This document shows, piece after piece, positions 25,627 through 35,535 of a DNA stretch of 64,000 nucleotides; within the stretch, counting starts at the first letter, position 1; each line of letters begins with the position of its first letter. A program made the translations under genes and the position numbers. The notes beneath the pieces are model-generated. The model saw only the letters and a list, made by a program, of their open reading frames with translations, had not been told where the DNA came from and did no database searches. The DNA lies in the NCBI GenBank assembly GCA_041394885.1, contig JAWKHI010000035.1, positions 1-64,000 of the forward strand, written 5' to 3'. The stretch is from DSOI01 sp041394885 (lineage in GTDB: Bacteria > Acidobacteriota > Terriglobia > Bryobacterales > Bryobacteraceae).

Positions 25627-26269
25627 ATGAGCACCCGTCCGCAGCATCTCTGGCGATCGATCGCCGCAGCCGCCCTGGCTGCGGTGATCTGGTCGGTTGG
25701 CGCCAGCGCGCCCGCTCAAAACAAACCGCACATCGTCGGCCCCATGCCTGCCAAAGACGGCGAGACCTGCGTGGTGTGCAATTCGCGTGTGTCCAAAGAC
25801 GACCTCGCTTACGTGATCGACGGTCAGCGGGTGGCCGTGATGCGGGCCATGGAGGCTGATCTGTTGGCCAACCCGCTCGAATATGTCACCAAGTTCAGGC
25901 CCGAAGGAATGATTTTTTCCAACCAGCAGAGCAAGCGCGAGTCGGGCGCGTTTTTCTGGGGTGGCGTGCTCGTGCTGGCCGGGCTGATGTTCGGCGGCGC
26001 ATGCGCGCACATGGCTGTCGAAAAGGGGCTGTCGGCGGCGATGGTTCGCGATGGGGCTTCCTCTTTCCGCGCCCGCCACGCTCGCCCTCGCCTTGAAGTC
26101 GCCCGCCATCGGCAGCACCGTACCGTCCGGATTGCCAAGCCTCCCGGAAAACCACGGCCACGCGCCCCGGTTGCGGCGCCCCCAATCATCCTTCGGCCGA
26201 TGCCTGCTCCTCGCAGATCCAGCCGACGCCCACCGTATCTTCGTAGAGGTGCATGCGGCGAAGAATTAG
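25627..26269 (+). pseudogene. YHS/NosL-like membrane protein with a zinc ribbon, frameshifted
   Basis: The first 140 codons are clean: a signal or membrane anchor (AAAALAAVIWSVGASAPAQ), then a cysteine motif ETCVVCNSRVSKDDLAYVIDG with NPLEYVTKFRPEG, recalling YHS/NosL-type metal domains, and a transmembrane helix (FFWGGVLVLAGLMFGGACAHMA). After about 26045 the natural reading jumps frame. WFAMGLPLSAPATLALALKS continues one frame, and a zinc-ribbon-like CGAPNHPSADACSS (26180-26220) lies in another, ending at TAG 26267. At least two indels break the gene. It directly precedes the flavoprotein/iron-sulfur gene and probably serves the same complex. Confidence 0.6.
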
Positions 26270-26274
26270 CCGCC

Positions 26275-28553
26275 ATGCCCGGAACCGTTATCCAAACCCT
26301 GCAGGCGATCCTCGACAGTTCCAATCCCGGTGGCCGGGCGCCTCGTGGTGGACTCCAATCTCGAAAGTAAGCCGTCCGTGGACTCTTTCGTCATCGGCGA
26401 TTTGTCCGGCGCTCCTGGTGGTGAAACTCGCCGCTGAGCACGGCTACCGTGTGGCCAACTACTGCCGCGCTGCCCGGTGCCAAATCGAACGAAGAGGGTG
26501 TTTGGGACGTTGTGGTCGCCGGGGCGGGCGCCTCCGGCCTGAACGCCGCGCTCGAGTTGCAGCAGTGCTGGCCTGCGCGTACTGGTGCTCGAAGAGTCAG
26601 CGATCGCCAACACGATCAGGATTTCCTCGAGGGCAAATGGGCTTTACGCGGAGCCGGACATTCAAAACCCGCTAGTGGGAAGTTATGGCTCGATTATGCG
26701 CGCGCAAGGAAGATCTGCTTGCCCGTTGGCATCAGATTGTCCGCGATAACAAGCTCGACGTTCGCACCGAAGAGGGTGTGGAGTCTCTCACGAAGCGCAA
26801 AGGACGGCGGTTTCGACGTCAACATCGCTAAGGTATGCCCACAGGACCTGCCGCGTTATTCTGGCCACTGGGCAGCGTGAAACCCGCGCTTCGGGTGCCC
26901 GGCGATGACCGGCCCAATGTGTATCACCGCTCTACAGCCCGGGCCACTACCGCGATGAGCGGATTCTCGTGGTGGTGAGGTGGCGAGCGCCGTGAGGCGG
27001 CTCTCGCGCTGGCGGAGCGCAACAAGGACGCTCTCCCTACCGCGGATCGTCCTTCAGCCGCTTGTTCGGTGACGTTTGCGCGGCCGCTCGAGGAAGCGCG
27101 CGCGGCCGGCCGTATCGAAGTCATCTTCGATTCCCAGGTAACTTCGTTCGGTGAGCGAACTTACTCGCTCCAGACGAAGGACGGTGTCGCCCAGCGGCCC
27201 TACGATCACGCCTTCGTGCTGGTGGGAGCCGAATTGCCCACGGCGTTTCTCGAGTCCATGGGTATCCGGCTGGAGAACGAGTGGAACGGCAGCCCATGGG
27301 TCGGTCTGCTGGCGCTGGCGCTGGCGATGTTCGGGCTCTGGGTGTTCGGCGGCAAGACGGGGCAGGCGTCTTTGGGGGGCCTGCAATGGGCCGGCGGTGT
27401 TGCGGCCGCGATGGGCATCGGCGCCATGGCCGCGGCCGGTTTGCGCGGCAACCGCTACGCATGGCTGACCCTCTCATTCCTGATCTGTTACACCATTTAC
27501 GGCGCGAAGATGGGAACCGGCTTCGAGTTCTGGCCCTACAAAGGATGGGGTTACAAAGCATTCTCGTTCCTTGACCGCCCCATGTCTTTCTGGTACACGG
27601 TGGCTTACACGCTGCTCATGACCGGATTCGGTCTTCAGGCGATGAAGCGCTGGGGAGTCGATCGCCAGGACCGCTTCCAGGTCTGGCGTTACACCAGCCT
27701 GCTCGGTTTTCAATGGATTTTCTTCTTTCTGATCCCTGAGTTCTTGTTTCAATACGCGGTGAGATACCAGTGGGTGGGGGAACGCCTGGCGAGCGACCCG
27801 GTGTTCGCCGATCAGGCGTGGCGCTCCTACGGGATTGTCTATGCGTGGCCGCTATTCTTTTACACCTTCTTCGGGTCGCCGCATCAGATCTGGATCGTCT
27901 GGGGAGTGGTGCTCAGCTTCCTCCTGATCCCGATTCTGACCCTATTTCATGGCAAACGGTATTGCTCCTGGATCTGCGGCTGCGGCGGGCTGGCGGAGAC
28001 ACTCGGTGACCGCTGGAGGCACAACGCGCCAAAGGGTAAGGCCAGTCTCCGCTGGGAAGCGATGAATTGGCTGGTGCTGGGAGCGGCCGCGGTGATCACC
28101 GTGATGGTTCTACTCAAGGATACGGTAGAGTTATTTCGCGCCACCCACGGCGACGCGCTCGTCTGGTACCGCCTCATCGCCGACGTATGGCTGGTGGGGA
28201 TCATTCCCGTTACGCTGTATCCGTTCTTGGGCGGCAAGGTGTGGTGCCGCTACTGGTGTCCACTGGCCAAACTGATGCACGTCTATAGCGCGGTATTCAC
28301 GCGCATCAAGACAAGCCGTTTCGCCATTCATTCCAACGATAAGTGCATCGCGTGCGGGGAATGTTCCCGTAACTGCCAGGTCGGCATTGACGTGATGAGT
28401 TTCGCGCTGAAGCAGCAGGTTCTCGACAACGGCAACACTTCTTGCATCGGCTGCGGCATCTGCGTTTCCGTGTGCCCCATGGATGTGCTGTCGTTTCAGG
28501 CCGAGGTCGCCCCGGCCAAGTTGGTGCAGATTCAACCGGTAAAGGTCGCCTGA
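26275..28553 (+). pseudogene. FAD/NAD(P)-binding oxidoreductase fused to a NosR/CcoG-like membrane 4Fe-4S module, N-terminal half frameshifted
   Basis: From ATG 26275 fragments of one protein appear in changing frames. SFVIGDLSGAP and KLAAEHGYRVAN come first, then dinucleotide fold DVVVAGAGASGLNAALELQQ (26506-26565), AEPDIQNPLVG, RWHQIVRDNKLDVRTEEG, and a disrupted second GxGxxG near 26960. From 27069 to 28553 the frame is intact (494 codons). It holds the end of the flavoprotein, five to seven membrane helices, GKRYCSWICGCGG and KVWCRYWCPLAK, and two 4Fe-4S sets (CIACGECSRNC and CIGCGICVSVCP). The full protein would be about 750 aa and could pass electrons between NAD(P)H, flavin and a membrane Fe-S chain. 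Frame jumps are dense only before 27.07 kb. Confidence 0.75.
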
Positions 28554-29135
28554 ATGAAAGTCCTCCTTTTTCTCCTGTCCTCCGCCGCCCTGTTGGCGGA
28601 AACTTATACCATCCAGCCGCAGCCCGGTTCGGACTTCCGTCTCTACATACACAAGACGGGGCCCATCATGGGCGGCAAGAAACATGACTTCCTGTTCGAA
28701 CGTTACCAGGGTAAGCTCGATTATGACGCAGGTGCGCCGGAAAAATCGCGCGTGGACCTGACCATCGACACCGCCTCGGTCGTGGTGAAAGACGATTGGG
28801 TGAAGCAGTCCCAACTGAAGGATATCCACGACGAAGCGGTGGGAAACAACGGTCTCCAAGCGAGTAAGCATCCACGGATGCGCTTCGTCTCCACTACCAT
28901 CGAGAAGAAGCCCGACGGGACCTTTACCGCGCGCGGCACGCTCACCATTCGCGGAATCGACAAACCCGCGGAAGTGGCCGTCACACTCGCCGCCCAAGCC
29001 GAACGGCTCACGCTCACCGGCAGCGCGACGGTGAAGCTCACCGACTATGGAATCAAGCCGCCCAAAGCGGCGCTCGGCCTGGTGGGCACGCGCAATGAGA
29101 TGGATGTGCGCTTCAAGGTCATCGCGGTGAAATGA
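28554..29135 (+). CDS. YceI-family periplasmic lipid-binding protein
   Basis: This 193-aa protein has an N-terminal signal peptide (VLLFLLSSAALLAE). The YceI lipocalin-like barrel follows: YTIQPQPGSDFRLYIHKTG, SRVDLTIDTASVVVKDDW, NNGLQASKHPRMRFVSTTIE and TARGTLTIRGIDKPAEVAVT. YceI proteins bind polyisoprenoids, including quinone-like molecules. The ATG follows the TGA of the membrane iron-sulfur gene with no gap, and its end overlaps the next gene by ATGA. Coupling to a redox membrane protein fits quinoid-ligand handling (inference). Confidence 0.9.
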   Translation: MKVLLFLLSSAALLAETYTIQPQPGSDFRLYIHKTGPIMGGKKHDFLFERYQGKLDYDAGAPEKSRVDLTIDTASVVVKDDWVKQSQLKDIHDEAVGNNGLQASKHPRMRFVSTTIEKKPDGTFTARGTLTIRGIDKPAEVAVTLAAQAERLTLTGSATVKLTDYGIKPPKAALGLVGTRNEMDVRFKVIAVK

Positions 29136-29800
29136 ACACCGCGACCGCCGAGTCGATCCTCGCGGAACTCCGTTCCCTCGCGGATCCGCGCAACGTCGAA
29201 GGGATGGCCCGGTTCGGTATCCGATCCGGAAAGATGCTCGGCATCGGTGTAACGGCGCTCAGAAAGTTGGCGCGCCGGATCGGCCGCGGTCAAGTGCTCG
29301 CCGAGCAACTCTGGAAATCCGGGATCCACGAAGCGCGTGTGCTCGCGTGTTTTCTCGCCGAACCCGATCGAATCACGGAAAGCGTCGCCGAAGACTGGGT
29401 TCGCGATTTTGACAACTGGGCCGTTTGCGACGCCGCCTGCTGGCATCTGTTCGACAAGACGCCGTGGGCATGGAAGAAGGCCAGGGAGTGGTCAAGCCGG
29501 GACGAGGAGTTCGTGCGCCGTGCCGGTTTCGCCATCATGGCCGCGCTCGCGATGCACGACAAACAAGCTTCGGACGCCCGTCTGCTGCGCTTCTTGCCGC
29601 TGATCCGCCGCGCGGCCACCGATGAGCGTAACTTCGTCAAAAAGGCCGTCAACTGGGCGCTGCGGCAAATCGGGAAGCGCAATCAATCTCTGAACGCGGC
29701 AGCGATTGCCGAGGCCGAGCGCATTGCCCGAATCGATTCCCGCGCGGCGCGCTGGATCGCCCGCGACGCATTGCGCGAGTTGCGCGCCTGGAAGGGCTGA
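29132..29800 (+). CDS. DNA alkylation-repair protein, AlkD-like HEAT-repeat glycosylase
   Basis: This 222-aa protein is built of HEAT-like helices and matches the AlkD family, which excises N3- and N7-alkylated purines without base flipping. Diagnostic stretches are VRDFDNWAVCDAACWHLF, with the Trp/Asp pair used by AlkD, and NFVKKAVNWALRQIGKRN. Its start overlaps the yceI-like stop (ATGA), so it is co-translated with the redox genes although the role differs. Confidence 0.88.
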   Translation: MNTATAESILAELRSLADPRNVEGMARFGIRSGKMLGIGVTALRKLARRIGRGQVLAEQLWKSGIHEARVLACFLAEPDRITESVAEDWVRDFDNWAVCDAACWHLFDKTPWAWKKAREWSSRDEEFVRRAGFAIMAALAMHDKQASDARLLRFLPLIRRAATDERNFVKKAVNWALRQIGKRNQSLNAAAIAEAERIARIDSRAARWIARDALRELRAWKG

Positions 29801-29818
29801 CGGCTCGGATCGATCGGC

Positions 29819-30172
29819 CTACCGCGGAGGCTGCGATTCGGCCCGGTCGGCAAGCTCCACCAGAAACCGCCCGAGGGCACGCATGGTAACCGCATCGAGA
29901 TCCGCCGAGATGACATACTTCCCGTCCAGGTTTCCGGTCTCGTGAACGAGAAAATGTGCTTGTGCCCGCGGCGTCGATTCCAGCAGCGGCACTCCCCCGA
30001 GTCCGGATATCTCCGCGGGAAAGTTACTGGTGGATCCGGAGACGGCGTCGAAAGCCAGTACGCGGTCGCCATAGTCCGGAATCGCGTCGCGCAGAGCCCT
30101 CGGAAAGCGAAACAGGTTCGGCCAGCGGCGTCCACCGCCGAGGGTGACGCCAGCGGGTTTTGTCAGATCCAT
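29819..30172 (-). CDS. Hypothetical protein, 117 aa
   Basis: ATG 30172 follows GAAGGAGA at ideal spacing. The protein starts MDLTKPAGVTLGGGRRWP and contains FPAEISGLGGVPLLES and AQAHFLVHETGNLDGKYVIS. There is no signal peptide and no Cys, and I do not recognise a family. It lies 21 bp behind the M20 peptidase gene on the same strand and converges with the AlkD-like gene 18 bp away. Confidence 0.65.
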   Translation of the reverse strand: MDLTKPAGVTLGGGRRWPNLFRFPRALRDAIPDYGDRVLAFDAVSGSTSNFPAEISGLGGVPLLESTPRAQAHFLVHETGNLDGKYVISADLDAVTMRALGRFLVELADRAESQPPR

Positions 30173-30193
30173 GGATTTCTCCTTCAGCCCGCC

Positions 30194-31594
30194 TTAGCGC
30201 GCCCGGGCGATCTCCGCCGCCGCCTCATAGTGGAAGCGCGTAAAACGGTACAGCTCCTTCTCGAGGATGCGTTCCTGATCGGAATGCGGTCCGTATCCCT
30301 TCTGCGCATCGGCGGCATCCACCAGCGGACCGATCCCATAACATTGCACGCCGCGGCGCCGCAGAAACGCCATGTCGGTGGCGCCGGTAAGCATCGAAGG
30401 CAGCGTCGCGGCGCCCGGATACAGTTTCCGCTGCAGCGTTTCCAGGGTGCGAAACGCCTCGTTGTCAATCCGCGACGGCGGCAGCGGATCACGATCGCGG
30501 GCCGCGCGTACGATCTCCACACGGTCGTCACCGATCACCCGCGCCAGGTCCGCGAAGAAGGTGTCCAGGTTCTCGTCGGGCACCGCGCGGATGTCGAGCG
30601 TCGCTTCCGCCTGCGCCGGAATCACGTTCACGCGATAGCCGGCCTTGATGATCGTGGGCGAAATCGACGTGCGCAGCATCGAATAATGCGAAGGTTCATT
30701 GCGGCGGAGATAGTCCTGTGCGGCGGCCGAACGGTCCGGATGCAGCAGTCCGTTGTAGTGTGCCGCCGCTTCCGGTGACGATATGCCCGCCAGCCGCTCG
30801 AAGTAGGCGCGCGTGGTGTCGTTCAGCTTCATCGGCGTGTCCCAGTCCGCGGCCTTCGCCACGGCGCGGGACAAGCGCGCGATCGCGTTGTCGGTCAGCG
30901 GTACGGACCCGTGTCCCGCCGTTCCCTTCACCACCAACTGCGCGCGCGACGGGACCTTCTCCGTCGTCGCCACGTTCATCGAAATCGCCTTGCCGTCGCG
31001 CTGGATTACCGCGCCGCCCTCGGCCAGACAATACTCGGACTCGATCTCAGCCCAATGGTTCTCCACCATATAGGCGATGCCGACCTTCGTGTTGCCCTCC
31101 TCGCCCGATTCAGACAGGAAGATCACGTCACGGGCCAGCGGAATACCGGACCGCTTCAGCACCAGCATCGTCATCAGGGACGCGGCTACGTTGTCCTTAT
31201 CGTCGAGCGTGCCCCGGCCATAAATGTGGCCCCCTTCGCGAGCGGCCGAAAACGGCCCGAACGTGGGCCACTTGGAGGGGTCGACGTTCACCACGTCGGT
31301 GTGCGCCATGATCAGCAGTGGTTTGCGGGACCCGTTCCCTTTCAGTCTCGCCACCAGATTCGGACGTTTCGCATCCAGCGCGAAAATCTTCACCGGGATG
31401 CCCTCGGCCTCGAGCACCTTTTTCAGATACTCAACCGCTGGCCGCTCATCTCCCGGAGGGTCCTGCGTGTCCATGCGTATCAGCGCCTGGAAGTGGCGCA
31501 GTGTTTCCGCGTCGAGCGTCGCCCAGTCGGGGTCGGCGGCGGAAAGCGGGCTCATGAGGCCCAGCAGCAGGCAGGTCGAAAGAAGGTTGCGCAT
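30194..31594 (-). CDS. Secreted M20-family metallopeptidase
   Basis: From ATG 31594 the protein is 466 aa with a signal peptide (LLSTCLLLGLMSPLSAA). The di-zinc M20 site is visible: MAHTDVVNVD (His), GRGTLDDKDN (bridging Asp), SESGEEGN (Glu pair) and AEGGAV. The dimerisation domain with KGTAGHGSVPL and IDNEAFRTLE follows, and a late PHSDQE holds the last His. Family members cleave peptides or N-acyl amino acids in the periplasm. Earlier in-frame starts at 31612 and 31684 are possible but weaken the signal peptide. Confidence 0.9.
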   Translation of the reverse strand: MRNLLSTCLLLGLMSPLSAADPDWATLDAETLRHFQALIRMDTQDPPGDERPAVEYLKKVLEAEGIPVKIFALDAKRPNLVARLKGNGSRKPLLIMAHTDVVNVDPSKWPTFGPFSAAREGGHIYGRGTLDDKDNVAASLMTMLVLKRSGIPLARDVIFLSESGEEGNTKVGIAYMVENHWAEIESEYCLAEGGAVIQRDGKAISMNVATTEKVPSRAQLVVKGTAGHGSVPLTDNAIARLSRAVAKAADWDTPMKLNDTTRAYFERLAGISSPEAAAHYNGLLHPDRSAAAQDYLRRNEPSHYSMLRTSISPTIIKAGYRVNVIPAQAEATLDIRAVPDENLDTFFADLARVIGDDRVEIVRAARDRDPLPPSRIDNEAFRTLETLQRKLYPGAATLPSMLTGATDMAFLRRRGVQCYGIGPLVDAADAQKGYGPHSDQERILEKELYRFTRFHYEAAAEIARAR

Positions 31595-31649
31595 GGTTGA
31601 GACTGCTTCCATCTTATCGGGAGACCTACCCGCCCGGCGCGGACGCGCC

Positions 31650-32384
31650 TCAGCGCAAGTGCCGCCAATAGCGTTCGGGATCATCGAGAATCCCGCGCGT
31701 GATCCGGTAGTGCGCCGTTTCCTCCAGCGCCACTTCCGGCAGCGCGGAATCGTCGAAGTTCACAATCGACGCTCCGGGAAACGTCAGCAGTATCGGCGAG
31801 TGCGTCGCGACGATGAACTGCGCCTCCTTCGTCTTCACCAGATCCGTCATCAAAGCCAGCAGCGCCAGCTGCCGTTGCGGCGATAGCGCGGACTCCGGCT
31901 CGTCGAATAGAAACAAACCGCGCCGGATGCGGTTTTGCAGGATCGCCAGAAACGCCTCGCCATGGGATCTTGTGTGCAGCGATTGCCCGCCGTAACGCTC
32001 GAATGCGAGGCCATACATGTGGCCTCCCGCCTGTTCGTCGAGCAGCGATGCAAAGTGCGCCGCGAATTCCGCGCGCAGGAAAAAGCCATCGCCGGGCTGC
32101 TTGCGGAAGGCAGGCCGCAGCACGTTGGCGAGCGTCGAGTCCGTCTCCGGTCCATACTTGTCAGCCAGTTCGTTGCGGCTGCCACCCGACACTGGCAGCC
32201 GGCACAGCGCTGCGATCCCTTCGAGCAGGGTCGACTTTCCGGAACCGTTCTCGCCCACAAGGAATGTCACCGGCGTGCGGAACTTCAGATGCAGCGTTTC
32301 GACGAAATGCAGATTGAACGGGAACGCGCGCTCAGCCGGCAGCCGGTCCGGCACCGTCTTCACGCTCAGCAGGTAAGGAACCAC
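31650..32384 (-). CDS. SMC/RecF-like AAA ATPase (predicted ATPase, COG3910 type)
   Basis: This 244-aa protein has Walker A FLVGENGSGKSTLLEG (41-56), and the ABC-type Walker B LFLFDEPESALSPQRQLAL followed by FIVATHSPILLTFPGA. That pattern defines the short RecF/SMC-like predicted ATPases that lack a coiled coil. Substrate or partner is unknown; it may act alone. It ends 55 bp upstream of the M20 peptidase start and lies 8 bp behind the Gfo/Idh gene, so it is in the same minus-strand run. Confidence 0.85.
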   Translation of the reverse strand: MVPYLLSVKTVPDRLPAERAFPFNLHFVETLHLKFRTPVTFLVGENGSGKSTLLEGIAALCRLPVSGGSRNELADKYGPETDSTLANVLRPAFRKQPGDGFFLRAEFAAHFASLLDEQAGGHMYGLAFERYGGQSLHTRSHGEAFLAILQNRIRRGLFLFDEPESALSPQRQLALLALMTDLVKTKEAQFIVATHSPILLTFPGASIVNFDDSALPEVALEETAHYRITRGILDDPERYWRHLR

Positions 32385-32392
32385 CGCCTCGC

Positions 32393-33607
32393 CTATCCGC
32401 GAAGCCGAACGCCGTCCGGCGCGATCACGGCTTCCCGTCCACCGTTCAGGATCGAGAGCCGGCCAGCTTCCACCGCTGCTTCATTGAACCAACTATTGGC
32501 AGGCGTTGCCGCCACGCCTGCCTCGTCGATTTCCTGCAGCACTTCCGCGCGGCGGGCGCCAGCCTGCTCCACCCGTATCGCGGACCGCACCAGGTAATCG
32601 ATCGAACGGAATCCATAACCCACCGGCAGCAACCCCGGCCCGCCCGTGTCCACATACTGAAAGTACTCCGTCGATGGCTCCGCGAACGCCGTTCCGCCCG
32701 GTGCGTCAATCGGACGCGTGTAGCAGTACTTGATGCCGCGATACTGATCGGAATGATCGAGCCAAGCGCCCTTGGCGCCATCGGAGAAATACATCGTGAT
32801 GCCCTGCGTGTTCGATCCCGGTGCATCGTCGGGGAAGCTCAAGGAGTTCTGCACGTTCAGGCACGCGCCGTTGTTCCAGATCACGCGCGCATCGGTCCAC
32901 AGGTATCCTTCGTTCCCATTCGGAAACTTGTCCTTGATGCCGTACACGGAAACCGACGCCGGCATCAGCCCAGTCACGTAGTGCACGAAATCCACATAGT
33001 GGCAGCCGATGTAGGTGAACGAATCGGTCTGGTCACACGTGAACCAGTTCTGAAAATTCGAGTTGCGGTAGTACCACTTCTCCATCAACCGCGCCGTGCC
33101 AAGCTTGAACTCGCCGAACAACCCTTCGCGATACCGCCGGCGCGCCAGAAAGCTACGGTCGTCAAAACGCTTGTGATACTCCACGCCCACGAACAGTTCC
33201 CGGCGCTTGGCCTCCTGCTCGATGCGCCGCGCGTCGGCGACCGAAAGCACCAGCGGTTTCACCGCGATCACGTGCTGATCGTGGGCCAGCGCGGCCATCA
33301 CCATTTCGTAGTGAAACTGGTCCGGCGTGGCGACGATCACGATCTGCCGCGGCGCAAGCGCGGCCAACTCGCCACGGTAGGCGTCCGGCTGCGGCGTCTC
33401 GGAATCCGGCGCGCCCCGGAAACTCTGGCCCGGAAACGCCCGCCGGATCATTTCGTTCTGCGCCAGCGCGCGGACGGTTTGCGCCCGCTGCGCCACCACG
33501 GCGATGTCGCCGATCACGCCCGTCCGCTGCAGTTGATACAAGGAGGGCAGGATTTGGTCGTGGGCGATCATGCCGCCGCCGATCATCAGGACACTGGGTA
33601 CGGACAT
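32393..33607 (-). CDS. Gfo/Idh/MocA-family oxidoreductase, cytoplasmic
   Basis: This 404-aa NAD(P)-dependent dehydrogenase starts MSVPSVLMIGGGMIAHDQIL (Rossmann fold GGGMIA). It has IVATPDQFHYEMVMAAL, the EKP-like step AVKPLVLSVADARRIEQ, YHKRFDD and CDQTDSFTYIGCHYVDFVHYVTG in the substrate domain. EKP reads AVKP here. There is no export signal, unlike the other two family members in the window. Likely substrates are sugars or cyclitols. It follows the ABC-2 permease by 9 bp. Confidence 0.88.
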   Translation of the reverse strand: MSVPSVLMIGGGMIAHDQILPSLYQLQRTGVIGDIAVVAQRAQTVRALAQNEMIRRAFPGQSFRGAPDSETPQPDAYRGELAALAPRQIVIVATPDQFHYEMVMAALAHDQHVIAVKPLVLSVADARRIEQEAKRRELFVGVEYHKRFDDRSFLARRRYREGLFGEFKLGTARLMEKWYYRNSNFQNWFTCDQTDSFTYIGCHYVDFVHYVTGLMPASVSVYGIKDKFPNGNEGYLWTDARVIWNNGACLNVQNSLSFPDDAPGSNTQGITMYFSDGAKGAWLDHSDQYRGIKYCYTRPIDAPGGTAFAEPSTEYFQYVDTGGPGLLPVGYGFRSIDYLVRSAIRVEQAGARRAEVLQEIDEAGVAATPANSWFNEAAVEAGRLSILNGGREAVIAPDGVRLRG

Positions 33608-33616
33608 AGTAAGTGG

Positions 33617-34788
33617 CTATCTTCCGAAAATAATGCGTTCGCGCTGAATCAGCTTCGTTGTCAGCGCCACCAGGCCAACGGCGGTGGCGATAGTGCATGC
33701 GGCTGCGATCGCGAAGAAAATCGCGTGCGGCATCTTGCCGCCCATGACGTCGTTCATTAGCGCATACTGGCCGAGGATCGGAATCGGCGCCAGCCACGGC
33801 CGGTCGTTCATCGGCATCAGCGCCGTCAACATTCCCGGCAGCATCGGCAGCAGCACCAACATGCCGAGATAGCTCTGCGCTTCCTTGTACGATCGCGCGA
33901 ACATCGACACGAACATCACCAGCGCGCTGCCTAGAAACGCGGCCGGCAGAATCAGCAGCAGCAGCGCGGCAACCTCCGGCGCGCCGAACCGGAATCGCGC
34001 CCCCAATTCATGAAGCGGGATGCGGTGCATGATCGCCGTGCACAGCGCCGCGGAGAACAACACCGCCGCGGCGCCGAACGCCGCAGCGGCCAGCCATTTT
34101 CCCACCACGATCGCACGGCGCGACACCGGGTTCAGCAGCAGCGGCTCGAGCGATCCGCGCTCCCGCTCACCCGCTGTCGAGTCCGCCGCGATCTGCAGAC
34201 ACCCCACGAACGACGCGATCATCAGAAACATCGGCAAGAAGCCGAGGATGCGCGCCGCCCGCTGCTGCGAACTCGACACCTCCACGTCTTCCACCCGAAT
34301 CGCGCTCGCCACCGTCGGGCTCACGCCACGCGCGATCAGCCGCAGCGCGCCGATTCCGTTCGAGTAGCTCGAGATCAGAGATCGAACCCGCCGCACCTTG
34401 GGCCTCGCCGTGTCGCGCGTTTCGTCGGCCACCAGCTTCACAGGCGCCGGAAGCGAGCGCGAGAACTTGTCCGTGAAATCCTTGTCGATGATCAGCACCA
34501 CGTCCTGCTTGCGCTCCCGCACCGCCTTCTCCGCGTCCACGGGACCTTCCACAATCTCCACGCCGCTTTGCTGGCCCAGCCACTCCATGAACGCCGGCGC
34601 GTGTTCGGCGCCCACCACCGGCAGCTTCACCTCCTCGGCCCCGCGCTGCCTCTCCGCGATCGCGGTGAACATGTACCCGATCAAGAGCGGACCCACCAGC
34701 GACGAAAACACCAGTGACCAGATCGACCGCTTGTCTCGCAGCCCATCCATCAACTCCTTGCGAACCACCACGCCGGCTCGTGCCAGAC

Positions 34789-34792
<4 letters not shown>
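33617..34792 (-). CDS. ABC-2-type exporter permease (NatB-like)
   Basis: From ATG 34792 this 391-aa membrane protein has the NatB layout. The first helix lies in RSIWSLVFSSLVGPLLIGYMF, then a large extracytoplasmic domain (about 45-190), and five helices in the C-terminal half (FLPMFLMIASFVGCLQIAAD, AAAFGAAAVLFSAALC, LLLILPAAFLGSALVMF, LGMLVLLPMLPGMLTAL, AIFFAIAAACTIATAVGLVAL). TAGERERGSLEPLLLNPVSR is the usual cytosolic motif. It pairs with the ATPase whose stop overlaps its start (ATGA). Substrate is unknown; NatAB exports sodium in Bacillus. Confidence 0.88.
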
Positions 34793-35531
<739 letters not shown>

Positions 35532-35535
<4 letters not shown>

